DNA from: Spongilla lacustris
Taxonomy: Eukaryota; Porifera; Demospongiae; Spongillida; Spongillidae
DNA length: 64,000 nt
Direction: 5' to 3'
Assembly: GCA_949361645.1 (NCBI GenBank)
Contig: OX442416.1
Span: 10,068,129-10,132,128 of the forward strand
Shown: one piece after another, positions 43,699-54,734 of the stretch
How positions within the stretch are numbered: position 1 is the stretch's first letter
How the letters are laid out: the number at the start of each line of letters is the position of its first letter
The notes under the pieces: model-generated
What the model was told of the DNA's origin: nothing
Databases searched by the model: none
The model's input: the letters and a program-made list of their open reading frames with translations, nothing else
Translations under genes and position numbers: made by a program

Positions 43699-44226
43699 GC
43701 CATGGATGTGGTCGAAGGAGTGTCAGGTTGCATTCAGCTCTTTAAAGGGTATGCTCACAACAGCCCCTGTTTTGGCCTGCCCTCATTTTGAATTTGAATT
43801 TATTGTTGATTGTGATGCTAGTGATGATGGTGTTGGAGCAGTACTGTCACAATGCATTAATGATTCTGAAAATGTTATCTCATATGCAAGTAGAGCATTG
43901 ACTAAAGCAGAAAGGAAATACTGTGCCACCCGAAAGGAAATGCTGGCATTGGTGTGGGCTATGGGCTAATTCCGTCCATATCTTCTTGGAAGACCTTTCA
44001 CGGTGTGAACAGACCACAGTGCGCTGCAATGGCTCTACTCATTCAAAGAACCGGAAGGGCAGGTGGCACGGTTGCTAGAGTCTCTTGCAGAGTATGACCT
44101 CAAGGTTCATCATCGCCCAGGAAAAAAGCACACTAATGCAGATGCCTTGTCGCGGTTACCTGACCAGCAGGTGGATGTTAATGTCAGCAGTACAACATCA
44201 TACCAAACAGCAACTGGTTACCATGC
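43547..44226 (+). pseudogene. pol: RNase H region
   Basis: LRQFLGLASYYRRFVKGFAG, EFIVDCDASDDGVGAVLSQ (RNase H start) and KYCATRKEMLALVWAM are open to TAA at 43967. Past that, and past a TGA in the TDHSALQWL block, the tail with NADALSRLP is still recognisable to about 44165. Confidence 0.85.
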
Positions 44227-44245
44227 TTGACTGAATCTCAGATTC

Positions 44246-45040
44246 GTGAGTTGCAAGCTAGACACTGATAAAGATATAAAACAAGTCATAGATTGGGTAC
44301 AGCCCCCTAATGCACGACCCAACCAGTGTCCACCAAGTGTTAGCCATGTGCTAAAATGTTTATGGGCTCAAAAGAAATATTTAGAGGTGAAAAGAGGAGT
44401 TCTGTATAGGCGATGGGAGGATGCAGGGGTTGGTGGAGTAAATAAATGCCTTCAGCTTGTTATACCTCCCAGTACAGTGCCAAGTGTCCTCTCTGAGCTT
44501 CATGATTCTCTCTCTGGGGGGCACCTAGGAGTTGGCAAGGTCTTGGAAAAGGTTTGGGCCAGGTTTTATTGGGTTGGACAAAGTCATGACATAGAAGAAT
44601 GGTGTGGATCCTGCAATCTTTGTGGGTCCACTAAAGTACCTCCTAAGCAGCGACATGCTTCGCTACAAATCCACACAGCAACAGCACCTATGGATTGTGT
44701 TGCTATGGACATATTGGGTCCCTTACCCATAACCCCACGCCAAAACAAGTATGTGTTAGTTGTTGGTGATTATTTCACAAAGTGGACAGAAGCATTTCCT
44801 ATACCTGATATGGAGACTGCCACAATTTCTCGTGTATTGGTAAATGAATTCATCTCTAGGTTTGGAGCTCCAACTCACCTCCATACTGACCAGGGCAGGA
44901 GCTTTGAATCATCACTAATAAAGGAAATCTGTAGGCTGATGGGGATTGTGAACTCCATATCATCCTCAATCAGATGGTATGATCGAGCGGTTCAACAGGA
45001 CACTACTTTCGATGCTGAGAATGGCTGCAGTGGACGATGA
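44246..45040 (+). pseudogene. pol: Integrase, zinc domain and core
   Basis: ELHDSLSGGHLGVGKVLEKV ... CGSCNLCGSTK is the H-H-C-C domain. The core has MDCVAMDILGPLPITPRQNK, YFTKWTEAFPI and LHTDQGRSFESSLIKEI. The frame is lost at about 44970, where the next frame continues with DGMIERFNRTLLSMLR, the region of the catalytic Glu. A one-base change is enough to explain this. Confidence 0.88.
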
Positions 45041-45738
45041 GACTAACTGGGACCTCAGGATACCATGTCTTATGCTGGCATATCGAACCAGTATCCATGA
45101 GGCCGCTAAGCATACACCATTTTCTTTAATGTTTGGCAGGGAGGTACAGTTACCTATCAATGTTATGTATGGTCTGCCTTCAGGTACTGAACAGCCAGCC
45201 AATGTGCCATTGTTTGTTAAAGACCTGAGGAAATGGATGAGTGAAGCCTACGAATGGGTGAGAAGCCACTTATCTTCTGAACAGAGAAGACACAAGCAGC
45301 TCTATGATGTGAAGGTGGCTGGTAAACCATTTACCAGAGGGAGTATGGTGTGGCTGAATAACCCAGGGGCAGTCCAAAAAGTTGCATAGATTTTGGAAGA
45401 GACTTCATACAGTTGTGGATGCTTGGGACAATTGTGTGTACAAAATAAAACAAGATGCAGTCCCACATAAGCAGCATACAGTGCATTTTGATAGGCTAAA
45501 GCCATATGTAGAGAGAGTGTTGCAGGAATGTGGAACTGGCGGTTCTCAGGGTGATGGTAAACCAAAAGAAGGGGAAGCAGAAGAAGAAGATGAGTTGGAT
45601 ATGATGGTAGTACCATTACAAGATCCACAAGAGGCCACTCCCCCATCTGCACATGTGGATGGAGAAGAACCCAGCATGGCTGACAACCCTAGAGACGATG
45701 GAGAAGCAGCGGAACCTCTGGCAGAGGCACTGAGATGA
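44979..45738 (+). pseudogene. pol: Integrase C-terminal region, two frames
   Basis: MIERFNRTLLSML, LAYRTSIHEAAKHTPFSLMF and GREVQLPINVMYGLP in one frame up to 45389. After a frame change at about 45380, the continuation (CVYKIKQDAVPHKQHTVHFD RLKP...) ends in an acidic Glu/Asp-rich tail at 45738. This is the usual chromodomain-less C-terminus of gypsy integrases. Confidence 0.8.
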
Positions 45739-45874
45739 GCAAGCCCAAGATATTGCCCCACCCACAGACAATATACGTCGATCAACCCGTCAGAGACGGC
45801 CTCCTGAAAGATTGGGAACCTGGGTCTACTTTTAAATCGACACGTGGGCGTGTCCCTTATGGAGGAGGAGCAAT

Positions 45875-45992
45875 GTGACAGTATCACGTGCACCCTGTAC
45901 TAAGATCTAGAACATTCCTTTTATTGAGTATTTAAGGTGCATATTTTGTATGTATATTACACTTATTTGCCAAGTTCTGAACGTCGTCACAA
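45875..45992 (+). repeat. 3' LTR, 118 bp
   Basis: TGTGACAGTATCACGTGC ... ACGTCGTCACA, starting TG, ending CA, with inverted TGTGAC/GTCACA ends, immediately after a purine tract. There is no 5' partner in the window. Confidence 0.7.
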
Positions 45993-46130
45993 TTTGAAGG
46001 ATCAAACGAACATTATTAGGTATGAACATGTAGGAAATACAATGTAAATGGAAATAGACTTCGCATTAAATGGTTGCAATTGTCTGCATCTTGTAAATAT
46101 GGCACGATATATTTGTTCTCTGTTTCACGA
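45993..46130 (+). repeat. Repeat family R, copy a, right part
   Basis: GGATCAAACGAACATTATTAGGTATG ... TGTAGGAAATACAATGT and ATGGTTGCAATTGTCTGCA match the reverse complement of 60040-60125, which shows repeat R resuming after the retroelement. Confidence 0.75.
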
Positions 46131-46671
46131 TTTCATTATCAGCTATTATTATGAACTAGTGTCTGTGTGCATGCATGATCTAGATGTGAGACGAATGACG
46201 GTGCGAAATGGTGAATAGTGTAGAATCACAAGTAGGTATATACACACGGACGTTTACTTGTACCAGCCACCTAAATTCCAATGCTATATATGTGCAGTGC
46301 ATACATGGATCGCATCTACCATTGCGCATTACGATTCCGCATATACCTGAATGGATATGCAGTACTAGTAAAGATGAATGTGAATTAGTACTGACCTACA
46401 TGTATACTTATCATATTCGAGTCATTCCAGTGTATCATTGTTACTGCATGTAAGTAGCGTGAAGGCTAAGAAGGAAGGATTTTTACAAGGTACGCCCTTG
46501 AACAGCTACACCTCCTTAGTAAGGCAGTAAACAGATTCAATTGTGCCATATATGGGTTTTTCATAATCATGTTATTTGCTGACGCTATTGCATAATGATT
46601 ATATTTGCTCGGAGCCATATTAGAGGCACTCCCTGCGAGAATAATCCCTGCAAACCCCGTCAGCACCTTAA

Positions 46672-47096
46672 CTCTTTGGGTGCCAGATGTGTGATATAAT
46701 TATGCACTTGGTATACCTTGTGCATGCACGTACATTACATGCATCAAATAATGTTTGCATATCACTCAAGTACTGAACATGTATATGATTTGCTCCACAA
46801 ACTGTCAATTGCTGATAACTACTTGCGTTATAGTATCTCCCATATAAAAAATGTGCACACGTAGCATATGACCTGTGGGATGCACTGGTAATAGTTTGTG
46901 TAGTGTTGCTGGAATTTGAAGAGTTTTACTACTTCCTATAATTAGTTTATGTATGTACATGTATCATATTCCTCCTCCTACCTAACTCATTGCAACTATC
47001 TTCAAAAACAGAATTGTACATCCATTTACATGTATGTCCTGCTATAATGGACATTGGACTGTGATATACATGTATAGTCCCTTGACACCCAAGGGG
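46672..47096. mobile_element. 425-bp MITE, TTAA duplication, piggyBac-like ends
   Basis: Left end CTCTTTGGGTGCCA follows TTAA (46668-46671); right end, read inward, is CCCCTTGGGTGTCAAGGGAC and is followed by TTAA (47097-47100). TTAA plus C-rich inverted ends fits a non-autonomous piggyBac-type element. The ends differ from those of the element at 4527-14080, so it is a different family. No coding capacity. Confidence 0.75.
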
Positions 47097-47100
47097 TTAA

Positions 47101-48293
47101 GGAGGAACAACACACTTTCCTGCAAATCAGAAAAAAGAATTGCCTTTTAGTTCCACAATCTGGAATGAAATGGTAGAGCTTCTAATTTATGCTTACTCGT
47201 TAAAAAAGAAAACTAGAGATAAATTGATCTACAAGCAGATTAATATGTGCATGTATTTTTAACTTGTGCTTGTCTTGTACAAATTATAATTGTTTTGGAT
47301 CTTGACAGCTGTACGATATAATCAGAGGTAGAATAACATGTATCTGTCGGTATACTTTCACCAACAAACTAACACATGAGTCTAAAAGACACGAAGCATT
47401 TTGCATCACAGTTTTGAAGTGGCTGAAAACCAACACTCTAGAAATGGAACGATTTTTTATTTCATGTGAAAATCCATGCAGATGTAGAAATAGGTTATTG
47501 GTGGGGGGGGGGGGGGGGGGGGGGGGCAAGAAAATCAAAACTTAGAGAGACCATCATAGCGAATCAACATCTAATGCTCTCTGTGGCACCGTATTTATCA
47601 ATGAAGTTAGTTAAAACGATACAAATTTGGAAGGTACCATTTCACCAAATTTGTGAGGGTTGGGACATACACTAATGAAGTTATTCTCAGCAAACAAAAA
47701 GCAAACACTTGTGCACTAATCCCTTTGTATAGCCCTACCTCTTATTCTGCTCCATTAACATTAACTCTTGTGATTAAGGTAGATTTTTGAAGAGCTTCAC
47801 ATTTCTGTAGATCATGTTAAAGTTTGCATTGAGTGCCTCCATTTGTAACTCTGGATGCACAAAGACTATGCCTGACGTTTCATGCAGATCAACTCTTCGG
47901 TGAGAAAGTGCTTGACATTTTGAATAGGAATAATGGCATACCCTTTTCCTCATGCTGTACTTATGTATTAAAGGTACAGGCGGATTGTATATCGTAGGAA
48001 TACCATACCAATTCAAAACAATTCAATTGCTTGATTCAATTACGGTTGTCTTGGTTAAAATGTATTTTGTGCATGTAATGAATGCATCCAACAATGCAGT
48101 TGCAACAGTTTGAGGATAGTTTTTGGAGTGAAAGGGGATAATTACAATTGTTGCATACTACCCACATCTAGCTTCTAGATAGAATTGTGAATTGTGATCA
48201 TATCATATTAACTTTGCATAACGTTGATAGGGACCTATATATCTAGCCTAGCTGTCTGAGCAGTTTATTTTGCAAGAGAATTTTGTAGAGAGA
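47101..48293. other. Upstream region of the large gene; poly(G) tract
   Basis: No gene supported. An uninterrupted poly(G) run of about 24 occupies 47503-47526. A TATATAT at about 48235 lies some 60 bp upstream of the start codon and could be a TATA-like element; this is weak. Confidence 0.45.
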
Positions 48294-51200
48294 ATGAACA
48301 CAGTGATACTGGCAGCCATCTTTTGGGCATCCACCAGTACAGCCTCACTGTATGACCACACTTACTACGTTGCTCAAAATACCTCTATGTGTACCAATGC
48401 CACAAATCCGTGCCAAGAATTTGGGAAGTATTTGATCAATGCTTCTATTTATTTTCAATCTCGAACAAAATTCATATTTCTGCCAGGGGAGCACTTATTC
48501 AATATAGAAAGTGTCCTTGAAGTGCATAACAAGTGGAATATACTATTGGTAGGATCAGACATCTTTACACAACATTCAGTGGCTGAGAATGTTAATGAGT
48601 ATGGCTTTGACTCTTATAATGATGATTATAACATTACCTATCTTCAATCAACAACGATCATATTATGTACCAATCCTTCGGGACTTTCTTTTACGAATGT
48701 AACCAATGTAACCTTTGCAAACCTCACACTACTCAACTGTGGACAATATTCATCTCTGACATCACAGACTGCTACTATCCACATCTCCAATGTGTACAGT
48801 CTCTTGATAGAGGGTGTGTCAGTTGTGAACAGCACAGGGTACGGTCTATTTGGAGCTAATATATTTGGACAATCCCGTATCACAAGTTCATCATTTCTGG
48901 GCAATAACCAATTTTTAAAACATCTCCTCCATCCAATAACCATAAGTAACTGCAAAAATGAAATAGGACATTTGTATATATATAATGGATCATTCAACAA
49001 CACCAACTTTACGGGAGGAAATGTATACATTTATTACGATGACTCTTTGGGTCTAACATCACAAGACAAACTTCACATTTCATTTCTCCTTGTGGCCTTG
49101 GGCATGGATGCTTTCTTCAGTCATTCTAATGCTGTGCCAGGTACAGGCCTGGCACTAGAAATGGACCAGGAGCTATACAATATGACCATCATCATTGATA
49201 ATCTAGTGGCATACAGAAATCAAGGGGTGGAGGGGGCTAATATATACATCAACATTGCTAATAGCATCTCCTATATGCTACTCACCAATATCAACAGTTC
49301 ATATGCTACATCAGTGTATAGTGGTGTATGGTATTCATTGACTGCTCCAGGCTATGTAGCTACATCATGGCTATTCAGTTGCAGAGACTCAACATTTCAG
49401 TGCAACTTTGCCTACTCTATCTTTGGTATGTCTGTATTCATTAATCAAAATTTAATCTCTAGCAATCCTTACCCTGATCTTCACAATGCATCTGTGATTG
49501 AAAATTGTTTATTTATGGATAATGGCAATGATGGTTCATCAATGTACATACATGTAGCATCTTATGCTGAGACAATTAACACATTTTATGTTAAGGGTTG
49601 CACATTCAAAAACACTGTCATATATGTATCTGAATATCAAAGCACCATAGTAAATAGCATATTTCTGAAGTCTACAATACATTTTTATGACGGCGCTATG
49701 TATCTTGATGGAAATAACACATTTCTGCAGACTACAATGATTGCCAACAGTGCAATTGTTTCTGTTGGAGGAAATAACACATTTAGCAGCAATTTAGTCT
49801 TTCACAATGGCGGAGCCATTTCGCTCCTGAATAATACAAAATTATTATTTACATCCAACTCTATAACTACATTTATCAACAACACTGGCAGGTATGGAGG
49901 AGCGATATATATTGATCCAGGGTCAATGATGGAGTTTGATTCACCCATAAGTGTATCATTTATAAATAACACAGGGATTCTTAAAGGAGGAGCCATATAC
50001 ATTGAACCACAGTTTTTAATCAATGAATGTTTTTATACTCTAAGCTGCTCATACTTGGAAGGTATCCATCTTTACTTTGAAGGCAACTATGCCAATGATG
50101 CAGGCAGTCTTCTATATGGAGGGAATATAGATACATGCTCAATAAATGTACCATGCATTTACAACTCAACTTTTGTATTTGATGCCATCACTGTTATTGG
50201 CTACCATGACCCGTCTACATCACTGATATCTTCTGACTCTCCATGTGTATCATCCTGCAATATGTCCACTAATTCTGCATGTTTGAATTACCAAAATGTA
50301 TCTGTATATCCAGGTCAAGTTCCTGAACTGACATTTGTAACAAATGGGCAACGAAATGGTATTGTTCCAACTACTACCTATGTCTACTCACCTATAAGTT
50401 ATAAGATCATGAGTATAATCAAAACACTTAAGTATTGCAGCTCATATACCATACCATATGAATTTAACAACGGTACTCTAGAACTGTTCACTAAAACTCA
50501 ATTATTGAGTGGCAATAGCTTACTTGTTCGCATTACAGTCTTACCATGCCCAGTTCTATTTATGCAAGAAAACTCATCTTCACCATGCATATGTGATCCT
50601 GTATTGAAGCGGCACAATCTAGTCTGTAACATTGATGATAAAACAGTACAGAATACAGGAAATATTTGGATTGGGCTCACTTCACATGGTGTACAAGCAT
50701 TCTACAGTCCATGTCCATTTGATTACTGCACAAAAAATCAAACAATCAATGCACTAGATTTGGACAGTCAATGCAGCTACAGTCGTCATGGAGTACTGTG
50801 TGGAAAGTGCCAGGGGAACCTGAGCATGAGATTTGGAACATCTCGGTGTGGTAGATGTTCTAATTATTTCCTCTTTCTTGTCTTTGTGTTCATCATCATG
50901 GGAGTGATTCTGGTTATGGTAGTCTTCACATCAAACTTCACTGTTTCAAATGGTGCTTTAAATGGAATAGTGCTGTATGTGAACCTCATCAGAATAAATG
51001 ATAGTATTTACTTCCAAAACAGTGGCGTATACTCCTACATTTTATCCACATTGATAGCTTGGTTGAATCTTGACCTGGGTATTGAGGTCTGTTTCTATGA
51101 TGGAATGAACAGCTATGCTAAAACATGGCTACAATTCATATTTCCCTTGTATGTTTTCTCTCTAGTGGGAGTTGTGATCATTGCAGGACGATACTCTTCA

Positions 51201-52052
51201 TGGGTATCGAAATTGAATGCAGTCCCAGTACTTTCAACCCTTGTTCTCCTCTCATACTCAAAGATCCTACGAACCATCATAACTATTTTCTCGTATGCTT
51301 TCCTCGATACAATGGACAGTTCATCAACAGATTCCTTGGTGTGGCTGTATGACGGGAATGTGGAGTACCTTGGAAGGGAACACCTACCTTTGTTTATATG
51401 TGGCCTATTGATCACATTCATGTTCATTATTCCATACTGCATACTGCTGTTGTTGGCTCCCTACACACAGGCTAGATCACACTGGAGATGTCTGAAGTGG
51501 ATTAACAAGCTGAAACTATTTTTTGACATCTATCAAGCACCATTCAAAGATCATTATCGCCTCTGGCCAGGTATTCTTCTGTTTATCCGTCTGCCTTTGT
51601 ACCTTGTGTTCATACTGTCAGATAGTACACCAGTGAAGATGCTTAGCATCATATCTTGTTCATTTGTGTACTTGTGCTGTATGATAGGATTTTCTGTGTA
51701 CAAGAAATGGTCTGATGTTTTGGTGGAAAGCATCTTCATTTCAAATGTTGCAGTTCTGTCTGCTGTTGTCATTGCCTCTAGTAATGCCATGTCTCCAATA
51801 TCTGGACAAACAAATGAGGCCATAATTGCAACTGGTATCACAGGTGCAATGCTCCTCCTGGCAGCGATCATCATACATCACAGAATTGGAAAGATCAGGC
51901 TTATTAGATTACATGTGCAATCAAGTAGGCAAGAGTCTACTGGCGGCAGTGAGAAAAATACACTATTGCAAACAGTATCAAATGACAATGAACAAAGTTT
52001 AGTTTATGAATGCCGTGAGTCATTTCTTGAAGTTAACGTTACAAATCAGTAG
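48294..52052 (+). CDS. Secreted beta-helix plus multi-pass membrane protein, single exon
   Basis: Start chosen at ATG 48294 (MNTVILAAIFWASTSTASLY), which gives a typical signal peptide; the frame is open upstream only to non-ATG codons. The 1252-residue product has a large extracellular part (about 20-830), rich in N-glycosylation sites (NNT, GNNTF, NAS) and short strand-like repeats (FTSNSITTFINNTGRYGGAI, GGAIYIEP), as in right-handed parallel beta-helices. A Cys cluster follows (CSYSRHGVLCGKCQGNLSMR ... CGRC, about 820-855), then about seven to nine hydrophobic segments (856-1195) and a ~55-residue cytoplasmic tail. I recall many similar uncharacterised proteins in sponge genomes. It could be an adhesion- or receptor-type protein; ligand and signalling are unknown. 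No intron is needed. Confidence 0.85.
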   Translation: MNTVILAAIFWASTSTASLYDHTYYVAQNTSMCTNATNPCQEFGKYLINASIYFQSRTKFIFLPGEHLFNIESVLEVHNKWNILLVGSDIFTQHSVAENVNEYGFDSYNDDYNITYLQSTTIILCTNPSGLSFTNVTNVTFANLTLLNCGQYSSLTSQTATIHISNVYSLLIEGVSVVNSTGYGLFGANIFGQSRITSSSFLGNNQFLKHLLHPITISNCKNEIGHLYIYNGSFNNTNFTGGNVYIYYDDSLGLTSQDKLHISFLLVALGMDAFFSHSNAVPGTGLALEMDQELYNMTIIIDNLVAYRNQGVEGANIYINIANSISYMLLTNINSSYATSVYSGVWYSLTAPGYVATSWLFSCRDSTFQCNFAYSIFGMSVFINQNLISSNPYPDLHNASVIENCLFMDNGNDGSSMYIHVASYAETINTFYVKGCTFKNTVIYVSEYQSTIVNSIFLKSTIHFYDGAMYLDGNNTFLQTTMIANSAIVSVGGNNTFSSNLVFHNGGAISLLNNTKLLFTSNSITTFINNTGRYGGAIYIDPGSMMEFDSPISVSFINNTGILKGGAIYIEPQFLINECFYTLSCSYLEGIHLYFEGNYANDAGSLLYGGNIDTCSINVPCIYNSTFVFDAITVIGYHDPSTSLISSDSPCVSSCNMSTNSACLNYQNVSVYPGQVPELTFVTNGQRNGIVPTTTYVYSPISYKIMSIIKTLKYCSSYTIPYEFNNGTLELFTKTQLLSGNSLLVRITVLPCPVLFMQENSSSPCICDPVLKRHNLVCNIDDKTVQNTGNIWIGLTSHGVQAFYSPCPFDYCTKNQTINALDLDSQCSYSRHGVLCGKCQGNLSMRFGTSRCGRCSNYFLFLVFVFIIMGVILVMVVFTSNFTVSNGALNGIVLYVNLIRINDSIYFQNSGVYSYILSTLIAWLNLDLGIEVCFYDGMNSYAKTWLQFIFPLYVFSLVGVVIIAGRYSSWVSKLNAVPVLSTLVLLSYSKILRTIITIFSYAFLDTMDSSSTDSLVWLYDGNVEYLGREHLPLFICGLLITFMFIIPYCILLLLAPYTQARSHWRCLKWINKLKLFFDIYQAPFKDHYRLWPGILLFIRLPLYLVFILSDSTPVKMLSIISCSFVYLCCMIGFSVYKKWSDVLVESIFISNVAVLSAVVIASSNAMSPISGQTNEAIIATGITGAMLLLAAIIIHHRIGKIRLIRLHVQSSRQESTGGSEKNTLLQTVSNDNEQSLVYECRESFLEVNVTNQ

Positions 52053-52059
52053 TGAATAC

Positions 52060-53130
52060 ATTTGTACTGATAACATATATGATTATCAGAGTCGTCATTT
52101 TTAGTTCCAAGTACTACACAGACATAGCTTTTTATTTTTGTGCAATGTTTCTGATACCCTGCGAGGGTATTGTACATATACATGTATTTTTTGATGCATG
52201 ATTTGTAATTGTGACAGTTTCGTACAAAAAGTCTTAACAAAATGATACCAAATGAACAAAGTCATGCAAGATAATACATTGAGCTAAAATCACAGTTGGG
52301 AATGCAATGGTATATGATGTACCTCAAGAAATGAACCAATACCCCTAATTACAAGGCAACCCTTTTTTTAGCAAGGTGTGATGCTTTGCAATGTAGTATA
52401 CATGTATAAGCAAAGTTAGCAAACATTGACTTTTCAGATATAAACAAAACTACATATTGACAGCACACCTAAAGCAGATATAGGCCACAACTTATATTAG
52501 CCATGATGGAATAAAGCAGTTGATGTGTCTACTGCAAACATGATAACCTTTGTTGCCACTTCATTGCTGTAGATAACTGCTGTATTCCTTGTGGCCAATA
52601 TAAGTGGTGGCCTATACCTGCCAGGAAGCTGTGAAACTGGGGAACCACACACATACACTCACACATTGTACACATGTAAACCAGTTGTGGGCCATATTTA
52701 CATGTCAATGATCATTCCTATAAAAATAATCTATATTACAAAAAGTAAGTTCTAGGCATCAAATAAAATTACTTATATATTTTTAATGCACAATGCAAAT
52801 ATGGGTGTAATTCTAGTTTACTGGTTTACATGTGGCAGCTCAACTCATGAGTCATAAAAATGGCTTCAAATGTGCTTCATGTAATTGACAATCTGGATGC
52901 AGTATGAAATGCTGCTATTGTAAGCGCAATAATACTAAGAATGTCATGGTGGCAAGAGCTGCTCAAACCTGCTGAATTTGAACATGATTGTGAAGATTAT
53001 TGAAAGCAGGAACAGAATGATGAAGAAGAAATATTATTGTAAAACTAGATCACAAGTGCAGACGAATCAACAAGGAGATTTGGGATGCATGGACGATAAT
53101 TTGTATCAATACAAAATGAAAAACAAGATC
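52060..53130. other. 3' flank of large gene; no further gene supported
   Basis: AT-rich with many stops. No clear polyadenylation signal close to the stop codon (AATAAAAT at about 52759 is distant). Confidence 0.45.
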
Positions 53131-53690
53131 ACATGCTCTACTGCATCTGTGCAAAAAGGATGATGATGATGATGAAAAACAAAAAGTACAAGTGAAGCGA
53201 AAGGCAAATCCAACAGCTGATATTCTCATGTGGTGTCCTGACTTGTGCCTTGTTCAAGAGGACAGACATGCACTCATGGCCCTCTGCATGACAAACATAT
53301 TTATAACGCATAGATACGACCAAAAAAACAATTTGCTCATATAGATGGCTTACTACCACTGACACTTTCACAGACAGGGCAATGGCAAGTTATGTCATCA
53401 GAAGGGATCCAAACATTACATTCAGGTAATCATAACCATTATGATACGATAAATCACCGGTCAAAATGAACAGTCAATCTATGGTTGCAAAGATCTCTGG
53501 CCAACTTTATTGATTGGCAAGCTGCAAGTTATAGCATCCAAGTGATAAAATGCCAGAAGCAGCCAGGGTTCAATAACTGTGGTCTATTTGCGATTGCAAA
53601 AGCCATACAGCACTTTGCAATGGTGTATAACCCTCATCAAGGATTTGGTATCACTGTGCAATGCGGATTCACATTTATATAATTACAGGC
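53130..53690 (+). pseudogene. Ulp1/C48-like cysteine protease fragment, probably transposon-derived
   Basis: Frames in order: KVQVKRKANPTADILMWCPD then LCLVQEDRHALMAL, and after a stop SSEGIQTLHSGNH. Then, open from about 53485, come LANFIDWQAASYSIQVIKCQ and KQPGFNNCGLFAIAKAIQHF. The Q-x-x-x-x-N-x-CGLFAIA block resembles the region around the catalytic Cys of Ulp1-type proteases, which transposons often carry. Stops and frame changes upstream show decay. The His and Asp positions are not certain. Confidence 0.5.
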
Positions 53691-53699
53691 AAGCTGGAA

Positions 53700-54690
53700 C
53701 CTATTATATTGTGAAAGAAGACATAGATAGCTAGAAAAGTAGTTATCTCGGTCTAATGGAATTCATGATCGATCTGCATTAGCTTCTTTTTTTATTTCTT
53801 TTCTTACGTATTTCAACATTGCGCGTAGTTTGCAAGTGCGCATTTTTAAATCGAAGGACGCAATTTTGAAATTTCGCAAATAAGCGACAGATCGCGCGGA
53901 ACATATACAGCATTGCCGTGCAAGGCATTGGTTTACCTACAGTCATCGACGCTGTCTCGTTTGAAGCAGTTTCATTCTACTGTCTCTATATGTACGTCAG
54001 GCGATTCAGGCCAATATACATTGTCCAAACTGGTCAACTGCAAAGTAATAACAACATAACAGCTGCTTACACGTTAAGACGTAAGTATAATATTGTGCGC
54101 CTATTGTAGTAATTACATAACAGCTGCTTTTAAATACCCGTATCATTGACTGCTTTGCAGGCTAATTTACACACAAAAATTAACGATAAAAAGTTAATAA
54201 TAAAGCACAAACAACATGATGCGCATTGTGCAAGAACACTTACTAAGTAGTGAGCCACAATTGGTAGCTGCCATCCCCCCTCCAGCCAAGAGAGTAAAGA
54301 ATAAATACTAATTCAGTTCAAGCTCAATCTATTTACATAGGAGCATGGAGTCAAATTTAGACCAAAAGAAATGTAAGGCTATATTTTAAAAGTTCTGTTA
54401 AAACCAATCTTCATTGCGCAAATATTCATTCCCCCACTCCCAAAAAGACACCAAAATGGGGGATTTTCAAAGGCTAGGAATCTACTTCAGAAAATGCGTT
54501 GCTTACAATACAGTTCAAAGGTGTTTATCACTGCTATTATGGCTTTTAGGTGTTGATTACGTTTTATGTACCTCGTGCACAGCTGGTTCTAAAGGGCATC
54601 GGTTGTCAGGTTCGCTGCTATAGGTGTACGTAACCATTTCAATTTTTCGGCTTTGTTTCAATGAGAGCTAGAGCATCATTTTATGTCACG
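53700..54690. other. No confident feature
   Basis: Short frames only. One exon-like stretch (about 54430-54622, ending CTGCTATAG|GTGTACG) has a possible donor, but no domain. Confidence 0.4.
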
Positions 54691-54734
54691 TTATGCGCGC
54701 GCCGCGTTACTGACAATTTTTAGACCCTGTCCTT
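54690..54734 (+). mobile_element. Second right terminus of the TTAA transposon family
   Basis: GCGCGCGCCGCGTTAC ... ACAATTTTTAGACCCTGTCC followed by TTAA (54733-54736) parallels GCGCGCGCCGCGTATA ... CAAAATTTTGGGACCCGTCC-TTAA at 14028-14084. A matching left end is not visible upstream, so this is a solo or truncated copy. Confidence 0.6.

Larger units (their letters stand above)
43077..45992 (+). mobile_element. 5'-truncated Ty3/gypsy retrotransposon with 3' LTR
   Basis: Starts abruptly inside reverse transcriptase; LTR, gag and protease are absent. It runs through reverse transcriptase, RNase H, integrase and an acidic C-terminus to a purine tract (GGAGGAGGAGCAA) and a 118-bp 3' LTR. Flanking sequences on both sides belong to repeat family R, contiguous in the copy at 59760-60330, so the element is an insertion in R that later lost its 5' part. 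Confidence 0.85.

Noticed and set aside
52978..53163. 61-codon ORF upstream of the Ulp1-like fragment as a separate gene
   Set aside because: Frame has no domain and overlaps decayed transposon sequence.
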